From Mesorhizobium sangaii (lineage in GTDB: Bacteria > Pseudomonadota > Alphaproteobacteria > Rhizobiales > Rhizobiaceae), in NCBI RefSeq assembly GCF_014207355.1, contig NZ_JACHEF010000002.1:1170195-1234194 (forward strand): a stretch of DNA of 64,000 nt. Reading direction: 5' to 3'. The translations under genes were made by a program, and so were the position numbers. This document shows positions 17,578 through 25,642 of this stretch, one piece after another. The notes below the pieces were generated by a model. That model worked only from the letters and a program-made list of their open reading frames with translations. It did no database searches and was not told the origin of the DNA. Position 1 is the stretch's first letter. Each line of letters begins with the position of its first letter.

Positions 17578-17730
17578 TCAGGAAAACGTCAGGTCGCCGA
17601 TCGGCGTATGCGCGGGAAAAGATACGTCGATCGCCGTGCTGCCGCCGCCGCCCTGGGTGATGGTTTCGATCGAACCATGCACCGTCAGGCTTGGCGTCTC
17701 GTATTCTTGCTTTTCAACATTCTGTTCCAT
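17578..17730 (-). CDS. Lasso peptide precursor (A protein), 50 residues
   Basis: Translating leftward from ATG 17730 gives a 50-residue peptide ending at TGA 17578. GGAGAG lies 4 bases before the start. The leader has the exact lasso pattern YxxPxLxxxG (Tyr10, Pro13, Leu15, Gly19) and Thr25 at position -2 before the predicted cut after Gln26. The 24-residue core begins GGGGSTAID, so Gly1 and Asp9 can form a nine-residue isopeptide ring. It ends GDLTFS. Phe12, His15 and Phe23 are candidate plugs. The C-terminal Ser24 is the likely target of the cluster's kinase. The enzymes encoded immediately downstream make the call secure, although the peptide is too short to be found by length. Confidence 0.93.
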   Translation of the reverse strand: MEQNVEKQEYETPSLTVHGSIETITQGGGGSTAIDVSFPAHTPIGDLTFS

Positions 17731-17786
17731 TTTACTCTCCAATAAGGACTGGAAACGGCTTGTCGAGTGCCGTCAGCACTTGCATG

Positions 17787-17811
17787 CTGCACCGCAATAG
17801 CTGCATGGCAG
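17787..17811. promoter_or_regulatory. Tandem TGC-N3-GCA operators before the lasso precursor
   Basis: Two sites, CTGC-ACC-GCAA (17787-17797) and the perfect CTGC-ATG-GCAG (17801-17811), centred 62 and 76 bases before the precursor start. In the leftward direction they follow a TTGACT -35 candidate (17820-17825) and cover the -10 region. A bound protein would occlude the promoter. Confidence 0.6.
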
Positions 17812-18138
17812 CATTTATGAGTCAAGCCTGATTTACCAGGCATTAATCAATTACGGGTTGCGCTCCTCACCCTATATGCGGGTCATGCCTAAAATATGAC
17901 TACTTCTAGACCGATTCCCTATGTTTGCCGACCATGTCGATGCCGATTCTTTAAGCATTTGATTTTGTTTGAATAAAACTTTTGCCGGGCGCCTATCTTT
18001 TAGGCGCCGCTAATGGAGTGAATTTATTCGGCGAATCCATGGCGAGGGCCAACTGAAAACGCCCTGCAGGGGCGGTATTTCAACAGCGGTTTTGATCGCC
18101 TTTTCAGAAGTGTCGGTAAACGCTCAGGTTGCAAAATT

Positions 18139-18149
18139 CTGCACTGCAA
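18139..18149. promoter_or_regulatory. TGC-N3-GCA operator before the nucleotidyltransferase
   Basis: CTGC-ACT-GCAA, 100 bases before the ATG at 18249. It is the rightward counterpart of the tandem sites that precede the lasso precursor. Confidence 0.5.
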
Positions 18150-18248
18150 AAGGAAAGGCTTTACGCCATCAAGGTTTTTGGTGATGCTTGCTTCGCAGTT
18201 GCAGCATACGCACCGCGCAAATCGCTTTTTTGGGAGACTGTGCACTAA

Positions 18249-19379
18249 ATGGCCTTGCCGGATGGTTCCTACGAACGACTGCGCGCCGCCGATTGTGCCG
18301 ACGAGGTTGCCTATGTGCGGGCCTGCCTGCGGTTGTATTTCGCCGGGGCAGGAGCCACCACGGGCGACGTATCGATGCCCGGCCTTGGCGGAGCCAATGT
18401 TGCCGACATCGCCAGGCTGAACAAGGTCGCGACCTTTGTCCTCAAGGCCCTGTCGCGCGCGCCAGCGAGTGACAGACCGCCCGAGCTTTTCCACTGGCTG
18501 GACAGCTACCGAAGGAGGACGGTTTCGATGAACGCGTCCTGCATCATGGATTCGATGGCGATCCATGACGTGCTGCGCGAAAGCCGGATCGATTTCGTCT
18601 TTCTGAAGGGTCCGTTTCAGCAGCAACTTCTCTATGACGACCACTTCATGAAGCCCTCGGGCGATGTCGACATTTTGGTTTCGCCGGTCGGATATTTCAA
18701 GGCGCGGGATGCGCTGCGCTCGATCGGCTACGAGGTGGCCGGCAAGTCGCGCTCCGTCTGGTGGGTTCGCTTCCTCGGCGAACAGCATATGACGCGCGGC
18801 GACGGACCGAGGCCGTCCACGGTCGATCTCCACTACCGCCTCCAGCAGCCCGGCTCGCCGAGCCCGCGCGACGCTGACGGGTTTCTGCGGCGAAAGCGGC
18901 AGGTCGAAATCGCCGGTGCGACGGTGCCGTTCACCTCGGCCGCCGACACGCTGCTTTTGTCCTGCATCAGTGTCGCCAAGGCGCTGTTCAACCGGGAACC
19001 CTGCGCGGGCTATGTCTGTGACGTGCGCGCCTCCGCCGGCCGCCTCGACGAGGCGGACCAGCGGCTTGTGCTCGATGCCGCAATAGCGCAGGGGCTGGAC
19101 GATACGCTGCTGCTTGGTATACGCGCAGCCGATGTATTGCTCGGCGGTGCCGGCACGCTGCTGTCGGAGCGGGCGACGCGCATCCTGTCACGCATCGGCA
19201 ACGAGGACCTGCTCAGCATGGTCATGGCGCCGTGGCTGTCGTCGCTTCGGTGGCCGCAGCGGCGAACGGTGCTGTGGGAACTGTGCGGTCGCGCGCCGGT
19301 CCGCTATCTGGCGGAAGCCGGCTGGGCGGCGTCCGCCGATATCAGCCGCCGCATCTTTGAACGGCCGGGCGGTCGTTGA
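18249..19379 (+). CDS. Nucleotidyltransferase-family protein, putative lasso tailoring enzyme
   Basis: A 376-residue protein with the signature of the large uncharacterised nucleotidyltransferase family often seen in RiPP clusters: FVFLKGPFQQQLLYDD (residues ~116-131), then the catalytic GDVDILV (~138-144) and a later acidic strand TVDLHYRL. These carboxylates would bind metal-NTP. In other lasso clusters, such as that of pseudomycoidin, a related enzyme modifies the peptide C-terminus. It is divergent from the precursor gene and has the same operator type. It may further modify the phosphorylated Ser, or act on an EPS or lipid substrate instead. Role inferred. Confidence 0.75.
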   Translation: MALPDGSYERLRAADCADEVAYVRACLRLYFAGAGATTGDVSMPGLGGANVADIARLNKVATFVLKALSRAPASDRPPELFHWLDSYRRRTVSMNASCIMDSMAIHDVLRESRIDFVFLKGPFQQQLLYDDHFMKPSGDVDILVSPVGYFKARDALRSIGYEVAGKSRSVWWVRFLGEQHMTRGDGPRPSTVDLHYRLQQPGSPSPRDADGFLRRKRQVEIAGATVPFTSAADTLLLSCISVAKALFNREPCAGYVCDVRASAGRLDEADQRLVLDAAIAQGLDDTLLLGIRAADVLLGGAGTLLSERATRILSRIGNEDLLSMVMAPWLSSLRWPQRRTVLWELCGRAPVRYLAEAGWAASADISRRIFERPGGR

Positions 19380-19469
19380 ATGAACACAGATCTGGCGCTG
19401 ATGGCAATCGGGCATCGAATGGGTACGGGGCGAACACAAATCGGTATCACCTGTACGAGAGGCTAATCC

Positions 19470-20492
19470 ATGTCGATGACGAAATCCCAGGTCTGCGTGA
19501 TCATCGCGGCCAAAAACGCGGCAGCGACAATCGCCGTCGCCATCGCGTCCGCGTTGCGCGAACCGGAAGTGGCGGAAGTCGTCGTCGTCGACGACGCATC
19601 CACCGACGACACCGCGGCGGTCGCGCGATCCGCCGACGACGGCAGCGGCCGGCTTGCGGTGATGCGCCTCGATGTCAATCGCGGCCCCTCCTACGCCCGC
19701 AACGCCGCGATCGCCAGTTCGAGATCGCCGTTCATCAGCATTCTCGACGCCGACGATTTCTTCCTCGAGGGCCGGTTTCGCAACCTGTTTGCCGGCGCCG
19801 ACTGGGATTTCGCGGCGGACAACATCATGCTCATCAGGGATGATGCGACCGGCGACGCCACGAAAATCGTCGCCCCGCAATTTGCCGCGGATCCGGAATT
19901 CCTCGATTTCGAGCGCTTCGTCGAAGGAAATATTTCCAGGCGCAGCGTGCAAAGGGGCGAACTGGGCTTCCTCAAGCCGGTGATCAGCCGCGCCTTCCTC
20001 GATCGCCATCGATTGCGTTATGACGAGAGCCTGCGGCTCGGCGAGGACTATGAACTCTACGCCCGCGCGGTCGCTTGCGGGGCGCGCTTCAAGGTCATCC
20101 GCTCGTGTGGCTACGGCGCCATCGTCCGTGCCGATTCGCTCAGCGGCCGCCACAAGACGCAGGATCTTAAGCGTCTGGCCGATGCCGATCTGGCGCTGCT
20201 GGCAATCGACAGTCTGCCGGAAGGCTCGAAAGCGGTGCTGAGACGGCACGAGCGGCACGTGCGCGACAAGTACCGGCTGCGCAATTTCCTCGACGTCAAG
20301 GCCGAGCGCGGGCTGGCATCGGCAGCGGCCTACGCATTCGCCAGCCAATCCAACCTCGTCCCCATCGTCCAGGGCGTGGCGTCCGACAAGCTCGAGGCGC
20401 TGTTTCGCCGCGTCGGCTTTGTGTCCAGGCACAAGCACGTGCCGCCATTGCGTTTTTTGATGGCCGGCACCAGCACCGGCAAGGAGCGGTGA
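19470..20492 (+). CDS. Family 2 glycosyltransferase (ExoU/ExoW-like)
   Basis: A 340-residue cytoplasmic GT-A glycosyltransferase: VCVIIAAKNAAATI at the N-terminus, VVVVDDASTDDT near residue 38, SILDADDFF (the DxD) near residue 92 and the late GEDYELYARA near residue 190. It probably adds one sugar to the lipid-linked EPS repeat unit. It resembles the protein at 32808-33758 (shared GYLKP/GFLKP and EDY segments), so the two may be paralogues for late sugars such as those added by ExoU and ExoW. It lies 90 bases after the nucleotidyltransferase and may share its transcript. Confidence 0.83.
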   Translation: MSMTKSQVCVIIAAKNAAATIAVAIASALREPEVAEVVVVDDASTDDTAAVARSADDGSGRLAVMRLDVNRGPSYARNAAIASSRSPFISILDADDFFLEGRFRNLFAGADWDFAADNIMLIRDDATGDATKIVAPQFAADPEFLDFERFVEGNISRRSVQRGELGFLKPVISRAFLDRHRLRYDESLRLGEDYELYARAVACGARFKVIRSCGYGAIVRADSLSGRHKTQDLKRLADADLALLAIDSLPEGSKAVLRRHERHVRDKYRLRNFLDVKAERGLASAAAYAFASQSNLVPIVQGVASDKLEALFRRVGFVSRHKHVPPLRFLMAGTSTGKER

Positions 20493-20617
20493 AACTGTCT
20501 GGCTCGTCCGTGGTTGCCCTGCTGGGTGACAAAACTCATCGCGCAAACCATTTCGGTCGGATTTATGAGTTTACGAACTGGGTGGTTGCCTCGCGGCCCA
20601 GACGATGGCAGTCTATG

Positions 20618-20628
20618 TTGCGGTGCAG
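20618..20628. promoter_or_regulatory. TGC-N3-GCA site in the 20.5-20.8 kb gap
   Basis: TTGC-GGT-GCAG, in the 293-base gap after the glycosyltransferase and 158 bases before the next start. The rest of the gap shows only GC-rich short inverted repeats near 20722-20766. Confidence 0.45.
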
Positions 20629-20785
20629 CAAATTGGACGACCAGCCGAACTGGCCCCCGATCGGATTGGTCTGATGTCTCTCCCTCTGAGGAGCAGGACA
20701 AAGCAGTATGAGTTTTTTGAGCCCCGGCTGCGGGGATCGGCCAGAAGCCCGGCCCGTAGGCCGGCGATGACAGGAATCTGAGTTC

Positions 20786-21187
20786 ATGGCTTCGATATTC
20801 GGTTTCAGATCAAGGGATCCAGCCCGTGACCGCCAGACCGATGGTTCACGCCTTGATCGCCTGGCAAAGCTGTTTGAGCAGATCGCGGCCGAGATCGAGG
20901 CCGAGAGAGTCGGGTTGGAGAATCGCTATCGGACGAAGGCGACCAACGCCGCTTTCTTGGTCGAAGCGATGGAGAACGGCTCCACCTCCGACCGTCGGTC
21001 GTCCGAAGTTAGCGCGCTGACGAAGTCGATCCTGAATTGCGAACGCCGCATCGCGGAGCTGTCGCGCCAGAACGGCATGATGAAAGAACTCCGTCATTCG
21101 CTGGATACGGTCTTCGACGAGAATACGGCGTCCGATTCGGCCATCACTGCCGAGTACACCAGACCTGCGGGCGCCGGCAGAGGTTGA
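20786..21187 (+). CDS. Hypothetical coiled-coil protein
   Basis: A 133-residue hydrophilic protein with no signal peptide or membrane segment. Residues ~20-110 are predicted to be mostly helical with heptad-like runs (LAKLFEQIAAEIEAERVGLE and ILNCERRIAELSRQ). I do not recognise the family. ATG 20786 is preceded by AGGAA at a workable distance. It lies between a glycosyltransferase and the exoK-like gene on the same strand, with its own operator-like site upstream. The codon use looks natural, but expression is unproven. Confidence 0.55.
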   Translation: MASIFGFRSRDPARDRQTDGSRLDRLAKLFEQIAAEIEAERVGLENRYRTKATNAAFLVEAMENGSTSDRRSSEVSALTKSILNCERRIAELSRQNGMMKELRHSLDTVFDENTASDSAITAEYTRPAGAGRG

Positions 21188-21338
21188 AAGTGAGGTTTCG
21201 GAATTGTTGCAACAGATTTGATGCGAGGCAGGACAAGGCCAGGAGAGGGTCAAGCAGGAGGTCAAGGTTGGCCCGTTCAGGAAGTGGTTCGAACGTCGAC
21301 TTTGGGTTGGGGATGCACAGCACAAAGGTGAGTTTGGT

Positions 21339-22202
21339 ATGAATTCGAATCCGAAGACTATGTCGACCATCGCAACCGGCGGAACGCCGTTCACACGCCT
21401 GGCCGGACAAGCCGGCCTCAGGCGGTTGAGTGCGATCAGCGCGTTGCTGCTCGCCGCTCTCGGGAGCTTGGTGACGGCCCCCGCCCATGCCCAGGATATT
21501 CAGTCGTCGCCTTCATTCGTCGACGATTTCACCAGCTTCAATCGCGAACGCTGGTATGTTTCCGACGGTTGGTCGAACGGCAGCCATCAAAACTGCACCT
21601 GGTCGAAAGGCCTTGTCGCGCTTTCCGACGGCGTGCTGTCGCTCGGCTTCGAAAAGCAGAAGCTGAAGGACCGCGACTACGCCTGCGGTGAGATCCAGAC
21701 CAAGCAACGCTTCGGTTACGGCACCTATGAGGCGCGGATGAAGACCGACACCGGCTCCGGCCTCAATGCGGCGTTCTTCTCCTATATCGGTCCGTCCGAC
21801 AAGCAGCCCTGGGATGAGATCGACTTCGAGGTCCTGACCAAGGACACCTCCAAGGTGCAAGTCAATGCCTACATCGCCGGCAAGGGCAACAATGAGAAGC
21901 TGGTCGACGTGGCGGGCGGCGCCGAAAAGGCCTTCAACGACTATGCCTTCGTCTGGCAGAAGGATAGCTTGCGCTGGTATGTCAACGGCCAGCTGGTCAA
22001 CACGATTACCGATCCGGCGAAATTGCCGACGCATGCCCAGAAGATATTCTTCAGCCTTTGGGGCAGCGACAAGATGACCGGTTGGATGGGAGCGTTCGCC
22101 GATCCAGGCCGCAAGCTCACGCTGGAGATCGATCGCGTTGCGTTCACGGCCTTGGGCGAGCCCTGTCAGTTTCCAGAATCGCTGGCATGCAGCGTAAAGT
22201 AG
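21339..22202 (+). CDS. exoK: ExoK-like endo-beta-1,3-1,4-glycanase (GH16)
   Basis: A 287-residue secreted glycoside hydrolase of family 16. A signal peptide with a long basic start (to about APAHAQ, residue ~52) is followed by the GH16 domain. The active-site motif is WDEIDFEVL (nucleophile Glu, assisting Asp, acid/base Glu) near residue 159. S. meliloti ExoK cleaves nascent succinoglycan to control chain length. The N-terminal region is longer than usual; internal ATG codons could give a shorter signal peptide. It is the first gene of a same-strand run that continues with ugd. Confidence 0.88.
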   Translation: MNSNPKTMSTIATGGTPFTRLAGQAGLRRLSAISALLLAALGSLVTAPAHAQDIQSSPSFVDDFTSFNRERWYVSDGWSNGSHQNCTWSKGLVALSDGVLSLGFEKQKLKDRDYACGEIQTKQRFGYGTYEARMKTDTGSGLNAAFFSYIGPSDKQPWDEIDFEVLTKDTSKVQVNAYIAGKGNNEKLVDVAGGAEKAFNDYAFVWQKDSLRWYVNGQLVNTITDPAKLPTHAQKIFFSLWGSDKMTGWMGAFADPGRKLTLEIDRVAFTALGEPCQFPESLACSVK

Positions 22203-22269
22203 TTCGGAAAGTCGATTTGAACTGGCCGGGCCGAGAGCGGTCCGCAGCCTTGCATGGGAATGAAATCGA

Positions 22270-23601
22270 ATGAATTTGACGGTCTTTGGAATTGGCTATG
22301 TCGGTCTCGTGCAGGCAGCGGTGCTTGCCGAAGTCGGGCACCAGGTGGTGTGCGTCGACATCGACGCCAACAAGGTCGAGCGCCTCAACCAGGGGTTCGT
22401 TCCGATTTTCGAGCCGGGGCTCGAAAGCCTCGTCAAGGAGAACCACGCCGCTGGCCGTATCAAGTTCACTACCGATGCAGCGGCCGCGGTCAGGCACGGT
22501 GAAATCCAGATGATCGCGGTCGGCACGCCGCCGGGCGAGGACGGTTCGGCCGATCTCAAATATGTGCTGGCGGTCGCCGAGACCATCGGTCGTGAGATGG
22601 ACACCCCCAAGATCATCGTCGGCAAGTCGACCGTGCCGGTCGGCACCTGCGAAAAGGTGAAGGCCAGGGTCGCCGAGACGCTGAAGAAAAGAGGGCGCGA
22701 GGACCTGTCCTTCGACGTCGCTTCGAATCCGGAATTCCTCAAGGAGGGTTCCGCGGTTGCCGATTGCATGAAGCCCGACCGCATCATCGTCGGCACCGAC
22801 AGCGAGGGCACCGAAGCGGTGATGCGCGAGCTCTATGCGCCCTTCAACCGCAACCACGAGAAGATGATCGTGATGGACGTGCGCAGTGCCGAATTCACCA
22901 AATACGCCGCCAATTGCATGCTGGCGACCAAGATCAGCTTCATGAACGAGATGGCCAACCTAGCCGAGCAGCTCGGTGCCGACATCGAGGAGGTCCGCAA
23001 GGGCATCGGCAGCGATCCCCGCATCGGCTATCACTTCATCTATCCGGGGCTTGGCTATGGCGGCTCGTGCTTCCCCAAGGATGTGCGCGCGCTGATCAAG
23101 ACCGCCGAAGGCGTCAAGTTCGATGCCAAGCTGCTGCGCGCCGTCGAGGAGCGCAACAACGAGCAGAAATCCGTCCTGTTCGACAAGGTGAACCGCTATT
23201 TCAAGGGCAACCTCAAGGGCAAGACCTTTGCGCTGTGGGGGCTGGCCTTCAAGCCCAACACCGACGACATGCGCGAGGCGCCCGCCCGCACGCTGATGGA
23301 GGCGCTGTGGAACGCCGGCGCCAATGTGCAGGCCTATGACCCCGAGGCAATGCAGGAATGCCAGCACATCTACGGGCTGCGCGCCGACCTGTTGTTGTGC
23401 GGCACCAAGGAAGCCGCGCTGCGCGGCGCCGATGCGCTGCTGATCGCCACCGAATGGAAGAGTTTCCGCGCGCCGTCCTTTGACGCGATGAAGGATGCGC
23501 TGACCACGCCAATCATCTTCGATGGGCGCAACCTCTATGACCCGAAGGTCATCGCCCGCCACGGCATCGAATATCACTCGATCGGCAGAATGGCGGCATG
23601 A
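22270..23601 (+). CDS. ugd: UDP-glucose 6-dehydrogenase
   Basis: A 443-residue enzyme oxidising UDP-glucose to UDP-glucuronic acid with two NAD. It shows the Rossmann motif GIGYVG (residues ~7-12), the [10 protein letters not shown] motif near residue 152, and the catalytic cysteine in [10 protein letters not shown] near residue 259. Length and motifs are complete. Its place inside the EPS operon suggests glucuronic (or galacturonic) acid in the repeat unit, unlike S. meliloti succinoglycan, whose sugars are neutral. Confidence 0.95.
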   Translation: MNLTVFGIGYVGLVQAAVLAEVGHQVVCVDIDANKVERLNQGFVPIFEPGLESLVKENHAAGRIKFTTDAAAAVRHGEIQMIAVGTPPGEDGSADLKYVLAVAETIGREMDTPKIIVGKSTVPVGTCEKVKARVAETLKKRGREDLSFDVASNPEFLKEGSAVADCMKPDRIIVGTDSEGTEAVMRELYAPFNRNHEKMIVMDVRSAEFTKYAANCMLATKISFMNEMANLAEQLGADIEEVRKGIGSDPRIGYHFIYPGLGYGGSCFPKDVRALIKTAEGVKFDAKLLRAVEERNNEQKSVLFDKVNRYFKGNLKGKTFALWGLAFKPNTDDMREAPARTLMEALWNAGANVQAYDPEAMQECQHIYGLRADLLLCGTKEAALRGADALLIATEWKSFRAPSFDAMKDALTTPIIFDGRNLYDPKVIARHGIEYHSIGRMAA

Positions 23602-23668
23602 GGCCGGGAGCGAACAGCCGGAAGCGGAATCCGCCGGGCGTGCCCGGCGCGGCAAGGAGTTGTGGCTG

Positions 23669-25111
23669 ATGGTGCTGGACGTAAAGCCCGAGCAAATCAC
23701 CAGCGATCATTTCGATCTCGTCGCGATCGGTTCCGGCTTCGGCTCGGCCTTCTTCCTGCATGAGTTCGCCAAGCGCCGAAAGGCACGCGTCCTGGTGCTC
23801 GAATGGGGCCGGCACAACACCCATGAATGGCAGCTCCAGGAGAATGCCAACACCGACATCGACGACGAGACGACCTACAAGACCAATTCCGACAAGCCGT
23901 GGAATTACACCATCGGATTGGGTGGCGGAACGAACTGTTGGTTCGCGCAGACGCCAAGGTTCCATCCCAATGACTTCAGGCTGAAAAGCACCTACGGCAT
24001 CGGCAATGACTGGCCGATCAGCTATGACGATGTCGAGCCGTTCTACTGCGACGCTGAAGACATCATGTCGATCTCGGGCGATCCCGACATGGCGGCGATG
24101 CTGCCGCGCTCGAAGCCGTTTCCGCAGCCGCCGCATCGCATGTCGACGCCGGACCGGATGATGAAGGCGGCGCAGCCCGGCCAGCATTTCGTCATGCCAA
24201 CGGCGCGGGCGCGTGTGCCGACCGCGCAGCGCACCTCATGCTGTGCCAACCTGCGCTGTTGGCTGTGTCCGGTCGACGCCAAGTTCACCGTCAACAACGG
24301 CTTGATGCATGTCTTCGAGCATCCCGACATTTCGGTTTGCCTCGGTGCGGAGGTGCGGCGGCTCGATCACGTCGGTGGCACGGTCCGCTCGGTCACGTTC
24401 ATGCGTGACGGCAAGGAATACCAGGTCAGCGGCGACCTCTTCATTCTTGGCGCCAATGCCATCCAGAGCGCAGCGATTATGCTGCGGTCCGGCCTGGGCG
24501 GTGAATTCGTCGGCCGAGGCCTGCACGAATCCTACGGCTGGAACTTCGAGGTCTATCTCGACGGTGTCGACAATTTCGATGGCAGCACCATCACCACCGG
24601 CCTGAACTTCGGCCTCTACGACGGTCCGCACAGATCGGAGCACGCGGCGGCACTGGTCTATTTCGAGAACCGCTGGCAGCACGGAATGCGCGCCGAAAAG
24701 GGGCGGCTGCGCCAGGCGCTGCCGCTCGTCGTGGTCACCGAAAACCTGCTCGACCACGAAAATTTCGTCACCCTCGACGAAGACGACAACGCCTTCGTCA
24801 GCTTCAAGGCGCCGTCGGACTACGCGGTCAAGGGGATGGCCCGCGCGCTGGAGAAACTGCCTGACCTTCTGGCTCCGCTGCCGGTCGAAAAGCTATTCGA
24901 TCGTGGCATCCGGCCAACCGAATCGCACGTCCAGGGCACGCTGAGGATGGGAACCGGCCCGGCCGATTCGGTGATCGACAGCGACATGATCCACCACCAG
25001 TTGAGAAACCTGGTTGTCGTCGGCACCAGCACCTATCCGAGCTGCTCCTGCGCCAACCCGAGCCTGACCGCCGCGGCCCTCTCCCTGAGGGCGGCGAGCC
25101 GCATGGCGTGA
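23669..25111 (+). CDS. GMC-family FAD dehydrogenase with a cysteine cluster (FAD/Fe-S sugar dehydrogenase type)
   Basis: A 480-residue GMC oxidoreductase. The FAD dinucleotide motif is GSGFGS (residues 21-26), with GLGGGTNCWFAQTPRF near residue 88 and the C-terminal GTSTYPSCSCANPSLTAAAL motif. Cysteines 191, 192, 197 and 200 (CCANLRCWLC) closely resemble the 3Fe-4S ligands of FAD-dependent glucose dehydrogenase (CC-x4-C-x3-C as I recall). It has no signal peptide, but the next gene encodes a Tat-signal small subunit, so it is probably exported as a complex. ATG 23669 follows AAGGAG. Substrate unknown; a free sugar or an EPS sugar is possible. Confidence 0.82.
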   Translation: MVLDVKPEQITSDHFDLVAIGSGFGSAFFLHEFAKRRKARVLVLEWGRHNTHEWQLQENANTDIDDETTYKTNSDKPWNYTIGLGGGTNCWFAQTPRFHPNDFRLKSTYGIGNDWPISYDDVEPFYCDAEDIMSISGDPDMAAMLPRSKPFPQPPHRMSTPDRMMKAAQPGQHFVMPTARARVPTAQRTSCCANLRCWLCPVDAKFTVNNGLMHVFEHPDISVCLGAEVRRLDHVGGTVRSVTFMRDGKEYQVSGDLFILGANAIQSAAIMLRSGLGGEFVGRGLHESYGWNFEVYLDGVDNFDGSTITTGLNFGLYDGPHRSEHAAALVYFENRWQHGMRAEKGRLRQALPLVVVTENLLDHENFVTLDEDDNAFVSFKAPSDYAVKGMARALEKLPDLLAPLPVEKLFDRGIRPTESHVQGTLRMGTGPADSVIDSDMIHHQLRNLVVVGTSTYPSCSCANPSLTAAALSLRAASRMA

Positions 25112-25125
25112 GAGGAGGGCATCGG

Positions 25126-25575
25126 ATGATCGAAGTCTCCAGACGCTCGGCCTTGGCCATCGTGGCCGGTGGGGTGGTGTCGACGGGCGTCGCCTTTGCC
25201 GCCGTCAGCTCGTTTTCCGATGAGGACCTGGTGCGCATCACCCTCGAAAAGTACCTCGGCAGGCTCAACATCCGTATCGAGCATCTGCAGCAGTTCGTTC
25301 TGGAGTTCCGCAACCGTAACCCGTGGATATTTCCCAGCGACAAGCTTAGCGACGCCGTCACCCTGGTCGAGGAGCTCAAATTGGGCGCCGTCCGCCACCT
25401 CCTGCCCCAGGAGAAGCGGGAAGATCTGATCCAATTCGATCGCTGGGTCATCGCCGAATTCCATATGCTGACGGACTACGCATGGCGCAGTTCGCCAAAT
25501 GACCCGATCCGGTTTACCGGCTGGCAATCCTGTACCAATCCGTTCGCGAATCTGGAGCCGCCGAAACTCGCCTGA
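25126..25575 (+). CDS. Tat-signal small subunit of the FAD dehydrogenase
   Basis: A 149-residue protein starting with a twin-arginine signal (SRRSALAIVAGGVVSTGVAFA). The mature part contains a family pattern like the gamma subunit of FAD glucose/gluconate dehydrogenases (YLGRLNI, then WLI-type hydrophobic core and FTGWQSC near the end). Such subunits fold with the flavoprotein and carry it through the Tat pathway. It starts 14 bases after the GMC gene behind GAGGAGGG. The usual third partner, a cytochrome c, is not encoded nearby. Confidence 0.72.
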   Translation: MIEVSRRSALAIVAGGVVSTGVAFAAVSSFSDEDLVRITLEKYLGRLNIRIEHLQQFVLEFRNRNPWIFPSDKLSDAVTLVEELKLGAVRHLLPQEKREDLIQFDRWVIAEFHMLTDYAWRSSPNDPIRFTGWQSCTNPFANLEPPKLA

Positions 25576-25642
25576 CGTCGAAAGCGAGGCGCCGCCGGTT
25601 GCCTCGGAACGAAATACGATATGCGACAAGGAGCCCGATCCC

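Larger units (their letters stand above)
17731..18248. other. 518-base divergent region, lasso precursor / nucleotidyltransferase
   Basis: This AT-richer region carries the control elements of two divergent units: the lasso operon (leftward) and the nucleotidyltransferase (rightward). It holds three TGC-N3-GCA sites (17787-17797, 17801-17811, 18139-18149) and otherwise no convincing gene. A TTTTGCCGGGCGCCTATCTT stretch near 17980 contains a weak hairpin (GGCGCC). Confidence 0.5.

Noticed and set aside
21203..21215. Operator copy before exoK (TTGTTGCAACAG)
   Set aside because: A palindrome, but its half-sites overlap instead of being spaced by three bases.
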